Below, one piece after another: positions 17,280 to 24,975 of a stretch of 64,000 nt of DNA; position 1 is the stretch's first letter; every line of letters starts with the position of its first letter. The DNA is taken from NCBI GenBank assembly GCA_964425755.1, contig CAYRNY010000022.1, forward strand, positions 7,948-71,947. The letters run 5' to 3'. A model generated the notes under the pieces. The model did not search any database and was not told the DNA's origin. It worked only from the letters and a program-made list of their open reading frames with translations. Made by a program: the position numbers and the translations under genes. Source of the stretch: CAYRNY01 sp964425755 (lineage in GTDB: Bacteria; Chloroflexota; Anaerolineae; Aggregatilineales; Aggregatilineaceae).

Positions 17280-18344
17280 ATGACACGTGACGAGATCATC
17301 CGCTTGACCGCGCTGTCTTCCTGCGCGGGTTGAGCGTCTAAGCTGGCCCCTGAGGCCCTGGCGCACGTGCTGCGCCCACTACAAGATTTGTTCGATCCGG
17401 CGGACCATCCCGATCTGTTGGTTGGGTTGGGCATGCCCGATGACGCCGCCGTCTACCGGCTGGACGACGAGCGCGCGCTGATCGTGACGACCGACTTCTT
17501 CACGCCGATCGTGGACGATGCGTACCAGTACGGCGCGATCGCGGCGGCGAACGCCCTCAGCGACATCTACGCGATGGGCGGCAAGCCGCTGTTGGCCCTG
17601 AACATCGCGGCGCTGCCGCCCGACCTGCCGCTGGACCTGAGCAGGGCGATGTTGCTCGGCATGGCGGAGATGGTCCGTGAAGCGGGGGCGGTGATCGCGG
17701 GCGGCCACACGATCCAGGACAAGGAACCTAAGATCGGGCTGGCGGCGATCGGGCTGGCGCATCCCGACCACCTGCTGACCAAGTCAGGGGCGCGCCCCGG
17801 CGACCGGCTGATCCTGACCAAGCCGATCGGGACCGGCTGCATCACGACCGCCGCCAAAAACGACAAAGCCGAGCCGGAGCACGTGGCCGAAGCTGTCACC
17901 TGGATGCAGACGCTCAACCGGCACGGGGCCGAGGTCGCGTCCGCGCTGGGAGTCCGCGCTGCGACGGATGTCACCGGCTTCGGGTTGCTCGGCCACGCGA
18001 CGGAGATCGCGCAGACCAGTGCTGTCACGCTGCACATCCAGGCCGCGCAGGTCCCGCTGTTGAACGGCGCGATGACGTGTGCCGTGCAGTGGACGTTCCC
18101 CGGCGGGACGGCGGCGAACCGGCTGGCCTATGAAGGCGGCGTGCGCTTCGTGGGTGACGTTTCCGAGGAATTGCAGATGCTGCTGTTTGACGCGCAAACC
18201 AGCGGCGGCCTGTTGATCGCGCTGCCGGCAGACCGGCAGGCAGCGTTCGCCGCCGAGATGGAGACGCGCGGCGCGGCGTGGTGGCTCATCGGGGAGGTCG
18301 CGCCCCGTGAAGGTGACACCGCAATTGTCGTCAGCGGCGCGTGA
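17280..18344 (+). CDS. selD: Selenophosphate synthetase (selenide, water dikinase) with in-frame UGA as selenocysteine
   Basis: Makes selenophosphate from selenide and ATP for selenocysteine synthesis. The frame starting at ATG 17280 (MTRDEIIRLTALSSCAGUASK) has one internal TGA at 17331-17333 and then runs to 18344, giving 354 aa. The TGA falls at residue 18, exactly where SelD has its catalytic Cys or Sec (Cys17 in E. coli), with the essential Lys following three residues later (Lys21). Downstream motifs are canonical: DDAAVYRLDD, TTDFFTPIVDD, ANALSDIYAMGGKP, AGGHTIQDKEPKIGLA. Conventional gene calling would start at GTG 17367 and lose the catalytic loop. A hairpin at 17360-17376 could be the SECIS element. 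It diverges from the AGE epimerase gene. SelA, SelB and tRNA-Sec are not in the window. Confidence 0.9.
17360..17376 (+). promoter_or_regulatory. Candidate bacterial SECIS hairpin in selD
   Basis: GGCGCA (17360-17365) pairs with TGCGCC (17371-17376) around the loop CGTGC. The loop begins 33 bases after the UGA codon and has a G at its second position, which fits the rules for bacterial SECIS elements. A shorter alternative is GGCC/GGCC at 17345-17357. The fold is judged by eye. Confidence 0.45.
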
Positions 18345-18635
18345 CCATCTCCGCCCGCGCTACCTGGCGCGTGGCGCGCCGTTGTTCGTTCCCGGCGGGA
18401 CCACGCCCGAACCCGCCACCTGGCCTATATCCGGACGCGCCACCTTCATCATGTAACAGTCGTGTGCACCGCTATACTCTACCGTATGGCACATTACAAT
18501 GGTACGCGCCCGGTGTGATCCGGGTGGCATTTCGGCTATGATCTGGAAGTGAACACCGGCCAACACACCCGTTGATGACCTGGTCTGTAATCATACGCTT
18601 ACCACACACAGTATCGTAACGAGGTGACACGCAAC

Positions 18636-19727
18636 ATGACCAAGCTACACGAACTCAAAGAACTCGGCCAGTCGGTCTGGCTGGACTACATCCGGCGCGC
18701 GCTCATGACGTCCGGCGAACTGGACGACCTGATCGCCGAGGGGCTGCGCGGGATGACCTCCAACCCGACGATCTTCGAAAAAGCGATCGCCGGGAGCGAC
18801 GATTACACGGAGCAACTGCAAGCGCTCGTCGCGCAAGGCAAATCAGAACTCGCGATATACGAGGCGCTGGCGATCCAGGATATTCAAGACGCAGCGGATC
18901 GCTTCCGCACCGTGTTTGACGCCGATCCCACCGACGGCTACGTGAGCCTGGAAGCGAACCCGCACCTGGCCCACGACACGCAGGGCACAATCGAGGAGAT
19001 TCGCCGCCTGCACAAGCTGGTCGACCGGCCTAACGTGATGTTCAAGGTCCCTGCCACGCGTGAGGGCATCCCCGCGATCGAGCAGTTGCTCAGCGAGGGC
19101 ATCAACATCAACATCACGCTGATGTTCTCGGTCCAGCATTATGATCTCGTCGCGGAAGCGTTTCTGCGCGCGCTGGAAACACGCGTCAACAACGGCGAGC
19201 CGGTGGACCGCGTCGCGTCGGTGGCGTCGTTCTTCGTCAGCCGGATGGACAGCAAACTCGACCCGCGCCTCGAAGAGCGGGGACTCACCGAGCTAAAAGG
19301 CGCGATCGGGGTCGCCAACGCCAAGAGCGTCTACCAGCGCTTCACGCAGGTGTTCGGCTCCGCGCGGTGGAAGCGCCTCGAACAGCAGGGCGCGCAGGTG
19401 CAGCGCGTGTTGTGGGGCAGCACCAGCACCAAAGACCCGGCTTATCCCGATACGCTGTACGTCGACAACCTGATCGGCCCGCATACCGTGAACACCCTCC
19501 CGCCGGAGACGCTCGACGCCTTCCGCGATCACGGCACGGTCGCGCGCACGGTCGACCGGGATTGGTCCACCGCGCGCACCCAGCTTGAGCGCCTGTCCAA
19601 AGCGGGGATCGATATCCTGCAGGTCGGTGAAGAACTGCAAACCGAAGGCGTGGACAAGTTCATCGCGTCATTTGACGAGCTGATCAAGACGATCGCCACC
19701 CAGCGCGAGACGCTACAGTCCGCTTGA
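18636..19727 (+). CDS. tal: Transaldolase
   Basis: Pentose-phosphate pathway enzyme moving a dihydroxyacetone unit between sugar phosphates, 363 aa. This matches the longer actinobacterial/cyanobacterial-type transaldolases: LGQSVWLDYIRR, GLRGMTSNPTIFEKAI (residues 37-52), the Schiff-base lysine in NVMFKVPAT (Lys137), and SFFVSRMDSKLD. ATG 18636 is preceded by GAGG; a GTG four codons upstream is possible but less well placed. The preceding 290 bases hold no gene; a TATGAT box at 18537-18542 is a possible -10. A strong hairpin follows. Confidence 0.93.
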   Translation: MTKLHELKELGQSVWLDYIRRALMTSGELDDLIAEGLRGMTSNPTIFEKAIAGSDDYTEQLQALVAQGKSELAIYEALAIQDIQDAADRFRTVFDADPTDGYVSLEANPHLAHDTQGTIEEIRRLHKLVDRPNVMFKVPATREGIPAIEQLLSEGININITLMFSVQHYDLVAEAFLRALETRVNNGEPVDRVASVASFFVSRMDSKLDPRLEERGLTELKGAIGVANAKSVYQRFTQVFGSARWKRLEQQGAQVQRVLWGSTSTKDPAYPDTLYVDNLIGPHTVNTLPPETLDAFRDHGTVARTVDRDWSTARTQLERLSKAGIDILQVGEELQTEGVDKFIASFDELIKTIATQRETLQSA

Positions 19728-19739
19728 TCGCCGTGTCCT

Positions 19740-19782
19740 GTACCTGCCGGGGGCGCTGTCTGGGGGTGTTACCGGCAGGTAC
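19740..19782. terminator. Hairpin between convergent tal and HEAT-repeat genes
   Basis: GTACCTGCCGG (19740-19750) pairs perfectly with CCGGCAGGTAC (19772-19782) around a 21-base loop. It lies between two convergent genes and may stop transcription from both sides, though neither side has a T-run. Confidence 0.55.
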
Positions 19783-19790
19783 CGGATAAC

Positions 19791-20381
19791 CTAATCGCCC
19801 GGTTCGCGGTCCGGCGTCACGCCCAGTTGGGCCAGCGCCACCGCACACGCACTCCGGACGTGGTGATTTTTATCGTCCCGATAGCGGCGGATGGCCGGGA
19901 TCGCCTGCGGATCGCCCAGCATGCCAAGCGTCTGGATGATGCCGGTGCGCACGGTCGGCGACCCGGCGTCTTCCAGCGCGGCGATTAACAGCGGCACGGC
20001 GCGTGCGTCGCTCTTCCGCTGTAGTGCCAGGATGATGCTCTGCTGGGTCATAATGTTGGCATCGGGCAGGGCCTCGATCAGCGGCACCAGCACATCCTGC
20101 CCGGCCATCGACTCCAGCGCTTTAACGGCAGTGCTGCCCACCATCGGGTTATCCGACCGCAGCGCTTTGACCAGCACAGGAAACGTGCGCGGGTCATCCA
20201 ACCGGCCCAATACAGCCGTCGCAAACCAGGCGACGCGTCCTTCGCCCGACTCGACCGCCGCGACCAACGGGTCGAACGCGGCGGCGCCCATCTGAAGGAG
20301 TTCTTCTTCTGCGCGTTGGCGTCGCGCCGGGGGACCGCCGAGGGCCGCGATCAACTGCTGTATCCTGTCCGCTTGAGACAT
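19791..20381 (-). CDS. HEAT-repeat protein
   Basis: Protein of 196 aa built of about five HEAT-like helical repeats, seen as recurring units such as DPRTFPVLVKALRSDNPMVGSTAVKALESM and ARAVPLLIAALEDAGSPTVRTGI (shown here only as fragments of separate repeats). HEAT proteins are scaffolds or, in the PBS-lyase-like subgroup, act on bilins; no catalytic motif shows here. ATG 20381 follows AAAGGATGAG at good spacing; a TTG six codons upstream is less likely. It is transcribed away from the DUF89 gene. The partner is unknown. Confidence 0.8.
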   Translation of the reverse strand: MSQADRIQQLIAALGGPPARRQRAEEELLQMGAAAFDPLVAAVESGEGRVAWFATAVLGRLDDPRTFPVLVKALRSDNPMVGSTAVKALESMAGQDVLVPLIEALPDANIMTQQSIILALQRKSDARAVPLLIAALEDAGSPTVRTGIIQTLGMLGDPQAIPAIRRYRDDKNHHVRSACAVALAQLGVTPDREPGD

Positions 20382-20599
20382 GCGCTCATCCTTTAGCAAG
20401 TTTAATAACCAAAATCATACGTTTTATAAACACTATCATAACAGATAGTGTGCGCAAAGCGAACTTGCAACCGGGTGCTGCTGGCACGCGGCAAAATCGA
20501 CTATAATCGAGCAGGCCGCCGGGCAAAGCGGCCCTTACAGCAGCCTGCAGCGGCATCCGCACGCACCAGGTGCCGCGTTGCACACGAAAGAGCGTGTAT

Positions 20600-21808
20600 A
20601 TGACAACTCAGCTTGACAAACGACCCGAGCCGATCCAACTGACCAATGCCTTCGCCTATGACACCATGTCGGAGCGTGTGCCGGGCATCCTGCGCGAGAT
20701 CATAGCCAAAAATCCCGATTACCCGCCCACGATCGTGCACGCGCTCACGCGGCTGCACGACGATCTGCAGTCCAACGCGCCGATCCCGATGTTGGATGCA
20801 CACCCCGTCCCGCCGCCGGACTTCGACGCGTGGGCCGCCGCCTACCGGGCGCAACAGGCGCGCGTCCAGCCGCTGACTTGGCTGCACGGGGATTGGTTCT
20901 TCGCGGAAACGTTCCTCTACCGCCACGTGATCCAGGCCGTGCGCTGGCACGAAACTGGGCGCGATCCGTTCGCGCCAAACAAGCATGCAGCGTATGTTGA
21001 AGAAAGCCTGTGGAACTTGCTCGCGACGGCGCTCACGCTCGATGGCAGCCCGGAGGACCGGCTGCACGACCTGCTGTCCATCGGGCTGTGGGGCAATCGG
21101 GCCGATCTCAGCCACCCTGCCGGCACGCTCGCCAGCGACCAGGCCGCGCATGACGACCTGCTGGCGGACGACCGCCCGCACGTGGTGCGATATCTGGCCC
21201 CCGGTGCCGCAGCCGGGGATCGCCGGCCCCCGGTTCACATCATCGCGGACAACGCCGGGACGGAGTTGGTGATGGACCTGGTGCTGGCCGATTGCCTGCT
21301 GGCGGAAACGGGCAGCCCGGTTGTGATGCAGCTCAAAGCGCACCCCACGTTTGTGAGTGACGCGACGATCGCGGATGTGTGGTACGCGATCCGTACGCTG
21401 GCGCGTCACGAGGGCGCGGCGGCAGCGCTGGCACAGCGTCTGCGCGCGGCGTGGAGCCAACGGCGGCTGTTCCTGGTCGCGCCGTCCTTCTGGACCAGCA
21501 GCCGCTTTCTGTGGGACATGCCCGCCGATCTATATGACGTATTCAGCCGCGCGCGGCTGGTGATCCTGAAAGGGGATATGAACTATCGCCGCGCGATGGG
21601 CGATGTGTTATGGCCGCTCGGGACGGCGTTTGAAGACGTGATGCGTTACTTCCCGGCGCCGGTGGTCGCGTTGCGCAGCAGCAAAAGCGACACGCTGGCT
21701 GGTGTGCCTGCGGCGCGTGTGCGGCAGCTCGACGCGCACGATGATTCGTGGCGCGTCACCGGCCAGTACGGCATGATCCAGTTCAGCATGCCGGAACGCA
21801 CCCCGTAA
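20600..21808 (+). CDS. DUF89 / ARMT1-like metal-dependent phosphatase family protein
   Basis: Protein of 402 aa. The DUF89 fingerprint is clear: a metal-binding DNAGTELVMDLVLADCLL (about residues 217-234) and near the C-terminus KGDMNYRRAMGD. The N-terminal helical part has WLHGDWFFAETFLYRHV. Family members of the ARMT1/YMR027W branch are metal-dependent damage-control phosphatases acting on sugar phosphates such as fructose-1-phosphate; this function is transferred from the family, not shown here. ATG 20600 has a GAAAGAG site; earlier codons of the frame lack family sequence. It is unusual in bacteria compared with eukaryotes. It stands alone between divergent and convergent neighbours. Confidence 0.83.
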   Translation: MTTQLDKRPEPIQLTNAFAYDTMSERVPGILREIIAKNPDYPPTIVHALTRLHDDLQSNAPIPMLDAHPVPPPDFDAWAAAYRAQQARVQPLTWLHGDWFFAETFLYRHVIQAVRWHETGRDPFAPNKHAAYVEESLWNLLATALTLDGSPEDRLHDLLSIGLWGNRADLSHPAGTLASDQAAHDDLLADDRPHVVRYLAPGAAAGDRRPPVHIIADNAGTELVMDLVLADCLLAETGSPVVMQLKAHPTFVSDATIADVWYAIRTLARHEGAAAALAQRLRAAWSQRRLFLVAPSFWTSSRFLWDMPADLYDVFSRARLVILKGDMNYRRAMGDVLWPLGTAFEDVMRYFPAPVVALRSSKSDTLAGVPAARVRQLDAHDDSWRVTGQYGMIQFSMPERTP

Positions 21809-21859
21809 CGCGGGCGGGCCTGCGTCACACCGCCGCGCTGAGATGGCCCGCTCCGCCGG

Positions 21860-22702
21860 TTATTCGACGGGTTTTTGCTCGTCGTTGCCCCACTCTTGCC
21901 ACGACGCATCATAGACACTGCCGGTCTCAAACCCGGCCACACGCCACGCAAAGGCCCCGAAACTCGCGTCCACGCCGATGTTGCTGTAGAAAATCACCTC
22001 TGGCGCGCTGCCGTTGATGCCGGCCTGTGCGAAGCGGTTGCGCAGTTCCTCAGGTGAGTGCAGCGTGCCGTCTTCGGTAACCAGCTCCCGTACCGGCAGG
22101 TTCACCGCGCCGGGGATGTGTCCCGCCTGGCGCGTGAACGACATCTCGCCGCTGTACTCCTCTGGCAGCCGCATATCCACCAGCCGCGTCGTACCGCCTA
22201 GCGAGAGCAACACGTCGTGTCCTTGCCGCAGCAGCGCATCATCGGGGCGGGGATCGAAGCGCGCGCGCTCGACCGGCGCGACAGCGGTCGTCGTGGGGCG
22301 CTCTTCCGCGCGCCATCGCGGCCAGCCGCCATCTAGCACAGCGGCTCGCTCGTGGCCGTAGTATGCCAGCGCCCACCACAACCGCGCCGCCAGGCGGCCA
22401 TTCGTATTGTCATATGCGACCACAAAGGTCGACTCATCCACGCCGATATCGGCCATCGCCTCGGCGAATTTCTGCTGACCCGCCACCCGCAAATGTTGCG
22501 GGTCGTCGGAGATGTGTTCGATCCAGTCGATGAAGATCGCGCCGGGGATGTGCGCCTCAAGGTATGCCGGGTAGTGGCTCAGGTTCTGAACCTCAGGATC
22601 GACCGGCGAAAAGACCTGCCCGCGTATATCGACCACGCGCAGGTTGTTATCGTCCGAATGAGCTTCCAGCCATTCAGTCGAGACAAGGATCGGTGTCTGC
22701 AT
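21860..22702 (-). CDS. Two-domain rhodanese-fold protein lacking the catalytic cysteine
   Basis: Resembles thiosulfate/3-mercaptopyruvate sulfurtransferases in length (280 aa) and layout: inactive N-terminal domain (LRVVDIRG ... VLDGGWPRW, residues 21-130) and C-terminal domain (TRLVDMRLPEEYSGE ... SVYDASWQEWGND). At the active-site loop, where the family has Cys (YCxxGxxAS), the sequence reads YSNIGVDAS, with Ser240 in place of Cys. Sulfur transfer by the usual persulfide mechanism should therefore not be possible. It may bind rather than transfer sulfur, or have another role. Convergent with the DUF89 gene. Confidence 0.85.
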   Translation of the reverse strand: MQTPILVSTEWLEAHSDDNNLRVVDIRGQVFSPVDPEVQNLSHYPAYLEAHIPGAIFIDWIEHISDDPQHLRVAGQQKFAEAMADIGVDESTFVVAYDNTNGRLAARLWWALAYYGHERAAVLDGGWPRWRAEERPTTTAVAPVERARFDPRPDDALLRQGHDVLLSLGGTTRLVDMRLPEEYSGEMSFTRQAGHIPGAVNLPVRELVTEDGTLHSPEELRNRFAQAGINGSAPEVIFYSNIGVDASFGAFAWRVAGFETGSVYDASWQEWGNDEQKPVE

Positions 22703-22841
22703 CGCTGTTCCTTTCAGGCTATGCGAACGGGGAGACGATCATAATCCCAGCTTATCCCGTCCCGCCCGGTCACACATCGTGCACCTGGTGCATCTTGGTA
22801 TAGGCAAGTCAGCGGATACACCGCCCGGCGCAGAAGAAAGA

Positions 22842-22863
22842 TGAGCCACCCGGCGGTGGCTCA
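22842..22863 (-). terminator. Terminator of the peptide-type ABC operon
   Basis: On the minus strand TGAGCCACC pairs with GGTGGCTCA around a four-base loop and is followed by a T-rich stretch (TCTTTCTTCT). It lies 36 bases after the dppC-like stop codon. Good match to an intrinsic terminator. Confidence 0.75.
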
Positions 22864-22898
22864 CGTGCGTCATGATTTGCTGCAAAACGGACACAGCC

Positions 22899-23786
22899 CT
22901 AACGTAACCGTTTCAGACGCGGGTCGAGCACGTCGCGTAACCCGTCGCCCAACAGGTTGAAACCTAACACGCCCAGCATGATCGACAGGCCGGGATAGAT
23001 CATCAACCAAGGCGCGATCTCCGAAATGCCCTGACTGTCGCTGAGCATCACGCCCCACGACGGCTCAGGGGGCTGCGTGCCCAGCCCGAGGAAGCTCAAC
23101 CCGGCTTCGGTCAGCAGCGACCAGGACAGCGCCAGGCTGACCTGCACGATCAGCGGGGCGACGGTGTTCGGCAGGATGTGGCGGGACACGATCCGTGTGT
23201 GGCCCATGCCGATCGCACGCGCGGCGGTCACAAATTCCATCTCTTTAACCGACAGCACCGGCCCGCGTGCGACGCGCGCGAAAATCGGTGTGTAGGCGAC
23301 GGCGATCGCGATGATGGTCTTGTTCAACCCGCGCCCCAGGATCGTGACCACCAGCAGCGCCAGCAGGATCGACGGAAACGCGAAGAACACGTCCATGATG
23401 CGCATCATCACCCCGTCAAACTGGCCGCCGATGTACGCCGACAGCGTGCCGATCAACGTGCCCGCCGCCGTGGACAGCGCAACCGAGAGCAGCGCCACAT
23501 AGAGCGAATTCGTCGCCCCCTTGATCAGGCGGCTGGCGAGATCGCGCCCGAACAGGTCCGTTCCCAGCCAGTATGTGCTGCTCGGCCCCTGCAAACGATC
23601 GACGCGGTGTTGTTGTGTCGGGGGATACGGGGTGATCTCCAGCGCGCCACAAATCGCAACCGCCACGTAGAACAGGATAATGACCAGGCCCACCGTGCCG
23701 CTGCGGCTGCGTAGCAGGCGCTTCAACACACTGGGTTCTTTGGTCTGCGGTCCCCCGAGGTCTGGCGTGTCATTTCTTGCGGTCAT
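22899..23786 (-). CDS. Peptide/nickel-type ABC transporter permease, DppC/OppC family
   Basis: Second membrane subunit of a peptide-class importer, 295 aa. An N-terminal cytoplasmic segment leads to the first span (GTVGLVIILFYVAVAICGALE), then the OppC N-terminal loop and the inner-membrane component; the docking loop is FVTAARAIGMGHTRIVSRHILPN. It overlaps the dppB-like gene by 17 bases. A terminator follows, so no ATPase (DppD/DppF) is encoded here; ATPases must come from elsewhere. Confidence 0.92.
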   Translation of the reverse strand: MTARNDTPDLGGPQTKEPSVLKRLLRSRSGTVGLVIILFYVAVAICGALEITPYPPTQQHRVDRLQGPSSTYWLGTDLFGRDLASRLIKGATNSLYVALLSVALSTAAGTLIGTLSAYIGGQFDGVMMRIMDVFFAFPSILLALLVVTILGRGLNKTIIAIAVAYTPIFARVARGPVLSVKEMEFVTAARAIGMGHTRIVSRHILPNTVAPLIVQVSLALSWSLLTEAGLSFLGLGTQPPEPSWGVMLSDSQGISEIAPWLMIYPGLSIMLGVLGFNLLGDGLRDVLDPRLKRLR

Positions 23787-24735
23787 AGGTAATCCGTGGG
23801 TCCACCATCGAATAGATCAAATCAACGATCAGGTTAATGAGAACGAAATTGACCGCGATGAACAGTGTCGTGCCCTGGATCAACGCGTAATCTCGCTGCG
23901 AGATCGCGGTGAAGGCCAGGCGGCCCAACCCCGGCAGCGCGAAGATGTTCTCGATGATCACCGCCCCGCCGAGCAGGTAGCCCAACTCCACGCCCGCCAG
24001 CGTCACGACCGGGATGATCGCGTTGCGCAACGCATGGCGGAATAACACCGTCCACGAACGCAGCCCCTTCGCGCGGGCCGTGCGGATGTAATCCTCGCCC
24101 AGGACCTCCAGCATCGCGGAGCGCGTGGTGCGCATCACCGAGGCCGAAAACGAGAAGCCCAGGGTGAGCGCCGGGAAGAAGATCTGCTGCAGGTTCTTGG
24201 TAGGGTTTTCGGAAAAATCGACGTAATCGCCGGCGTTCGGCAGAATCCCGAAATACACCGAGAGCACGTAGATCAACAGTGTGGCGATCAAGAAGTTGGG
24301 CGCGGCCAGCCCGATCAGCGAGAAAAAGCGCCCGAATAAGTCCACCAACGAGTTATGCATCACTGCCGACAGCGTGCCGAGCGTGATGCCGATACTCAGC
24401 GCGATCACCAGCGACACGACCGCTAGCTCTGCCGTGACCGGGAAGCGCTGGATGATCAGGTCAAGCACCGGCTTGCCGTGCCGCACGGAGAATCCAAGAT
24501 CACCGCGCAGCATATCCCCCATCCACGAGAAGTACTGCTCCACAGCCGGTTTGTCGAGGCCGAAGTACGCTTCCAGGGCCGCGCGCTGGCGCTCGGTCAG
24601 CATGCCCGCCTCGGTGCCGAGCATGGTCACGATCGCGTCGCCCGGCACCAGCCGGATCGCGATGAAGACCAGCAGGGTCACCCCGATCAGGGTGGGGATC
24701 ATAGCGATCAAGCGCTGAACAATATACCGGAACAT
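23770..24735 (-). CDS. Peptide/nickel-type ABC transporter permease, DppB/OppB family
   Basis: First membrane subunit, 321 aa. Typical start MFRYIVQRLIAMIPTLIGVT with the family's IRLVPGDAI motif. The docking loop is YIRTARAKGLRSWTVLFRHALRN. I use ATG 24735 because AAGAGGA sits at good spacing; codons upstream in frame cover that site. It lies downstream of the binding-protein gene across 240 bases that contain a large hairpin. Confidence 0.92.
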   Translation of the reverse strand: MFRYIVQRLIAMIPTLIGVTLLVFIAIRLVPGDAIVTMLGTEAGMLTERQRAALEAYFGLDKPAVEQYFSWMGDMLRGDLGFSVRHGKPVLDLIIQRFPVTAELAVVSLVIALSIGITLGTLSAVMHNSLVDLFGRFFSLIGLAAPNFLIATLLIYVLSVYFGILPNAGDYVDFSENPTKNLQQIFFPALTLGFSFSASVMRTTRSAMLEVLGEDYIRTARAKGLRSWTVLFRHALRNAIIPVVTLAGVELGYLLGGAVIIENIFALPGLGRLAFTAISQRDYALIQGTTLFIAVNFVLINLIVDLIYSMVDPRITYDRKK

Positions 24736-24916
24736 ACAATCCTCTTCTTTAGAAGTCACGCAGTTGCCGGTTTTCAGTGATCAGATCGTGTTATGACGGT
24801 GGTTCAGCCGGTCGGGTGCTGATCACCAGGGGCCGGTGCCGCGATACGTAACCCGCTCGCTGGCTCCGGCATGCCGCGTTGTTTTGCGCACTGCGTAAAT
24901 CCTCTGTCTGTAAGTT

Positions 24917-24947
24917 GCGGAGCGCATACCGGATGTACGCGCTCCGC
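24917..24947 (-). terminator. Large hairpin between binding-protein and permease genes (peptide-type operon)
   Basis: GCGGAGCGC (24917-24925) pairs with GCGCTCCGC (24939-24947); after one mismatch three more pairs close a five-base loop. It is 29 bases past the binding-protein stop. The 240-base gap (24736-24975) holds no gene. Likely partial terminator or mRNA-stabilising structure. Confidence 0.6.
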
Positions 24948-24975
24948 GACGGATTGGCATGATCAAGCTCGCGCG

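Noticed and set aside
18345..18635. Possible tRNA-Sec between selD and tal
   Set aside because: I looked on both strands for a T-arm (GGTTCGA-type) and an acceptor stem ending in CCA and found neither.
23770..23786. Frameshift between the two peptide-type permease genes
   Set aside because: The 17-base overlap is ordinary; both proteins are full length with complete N- and C-termini.
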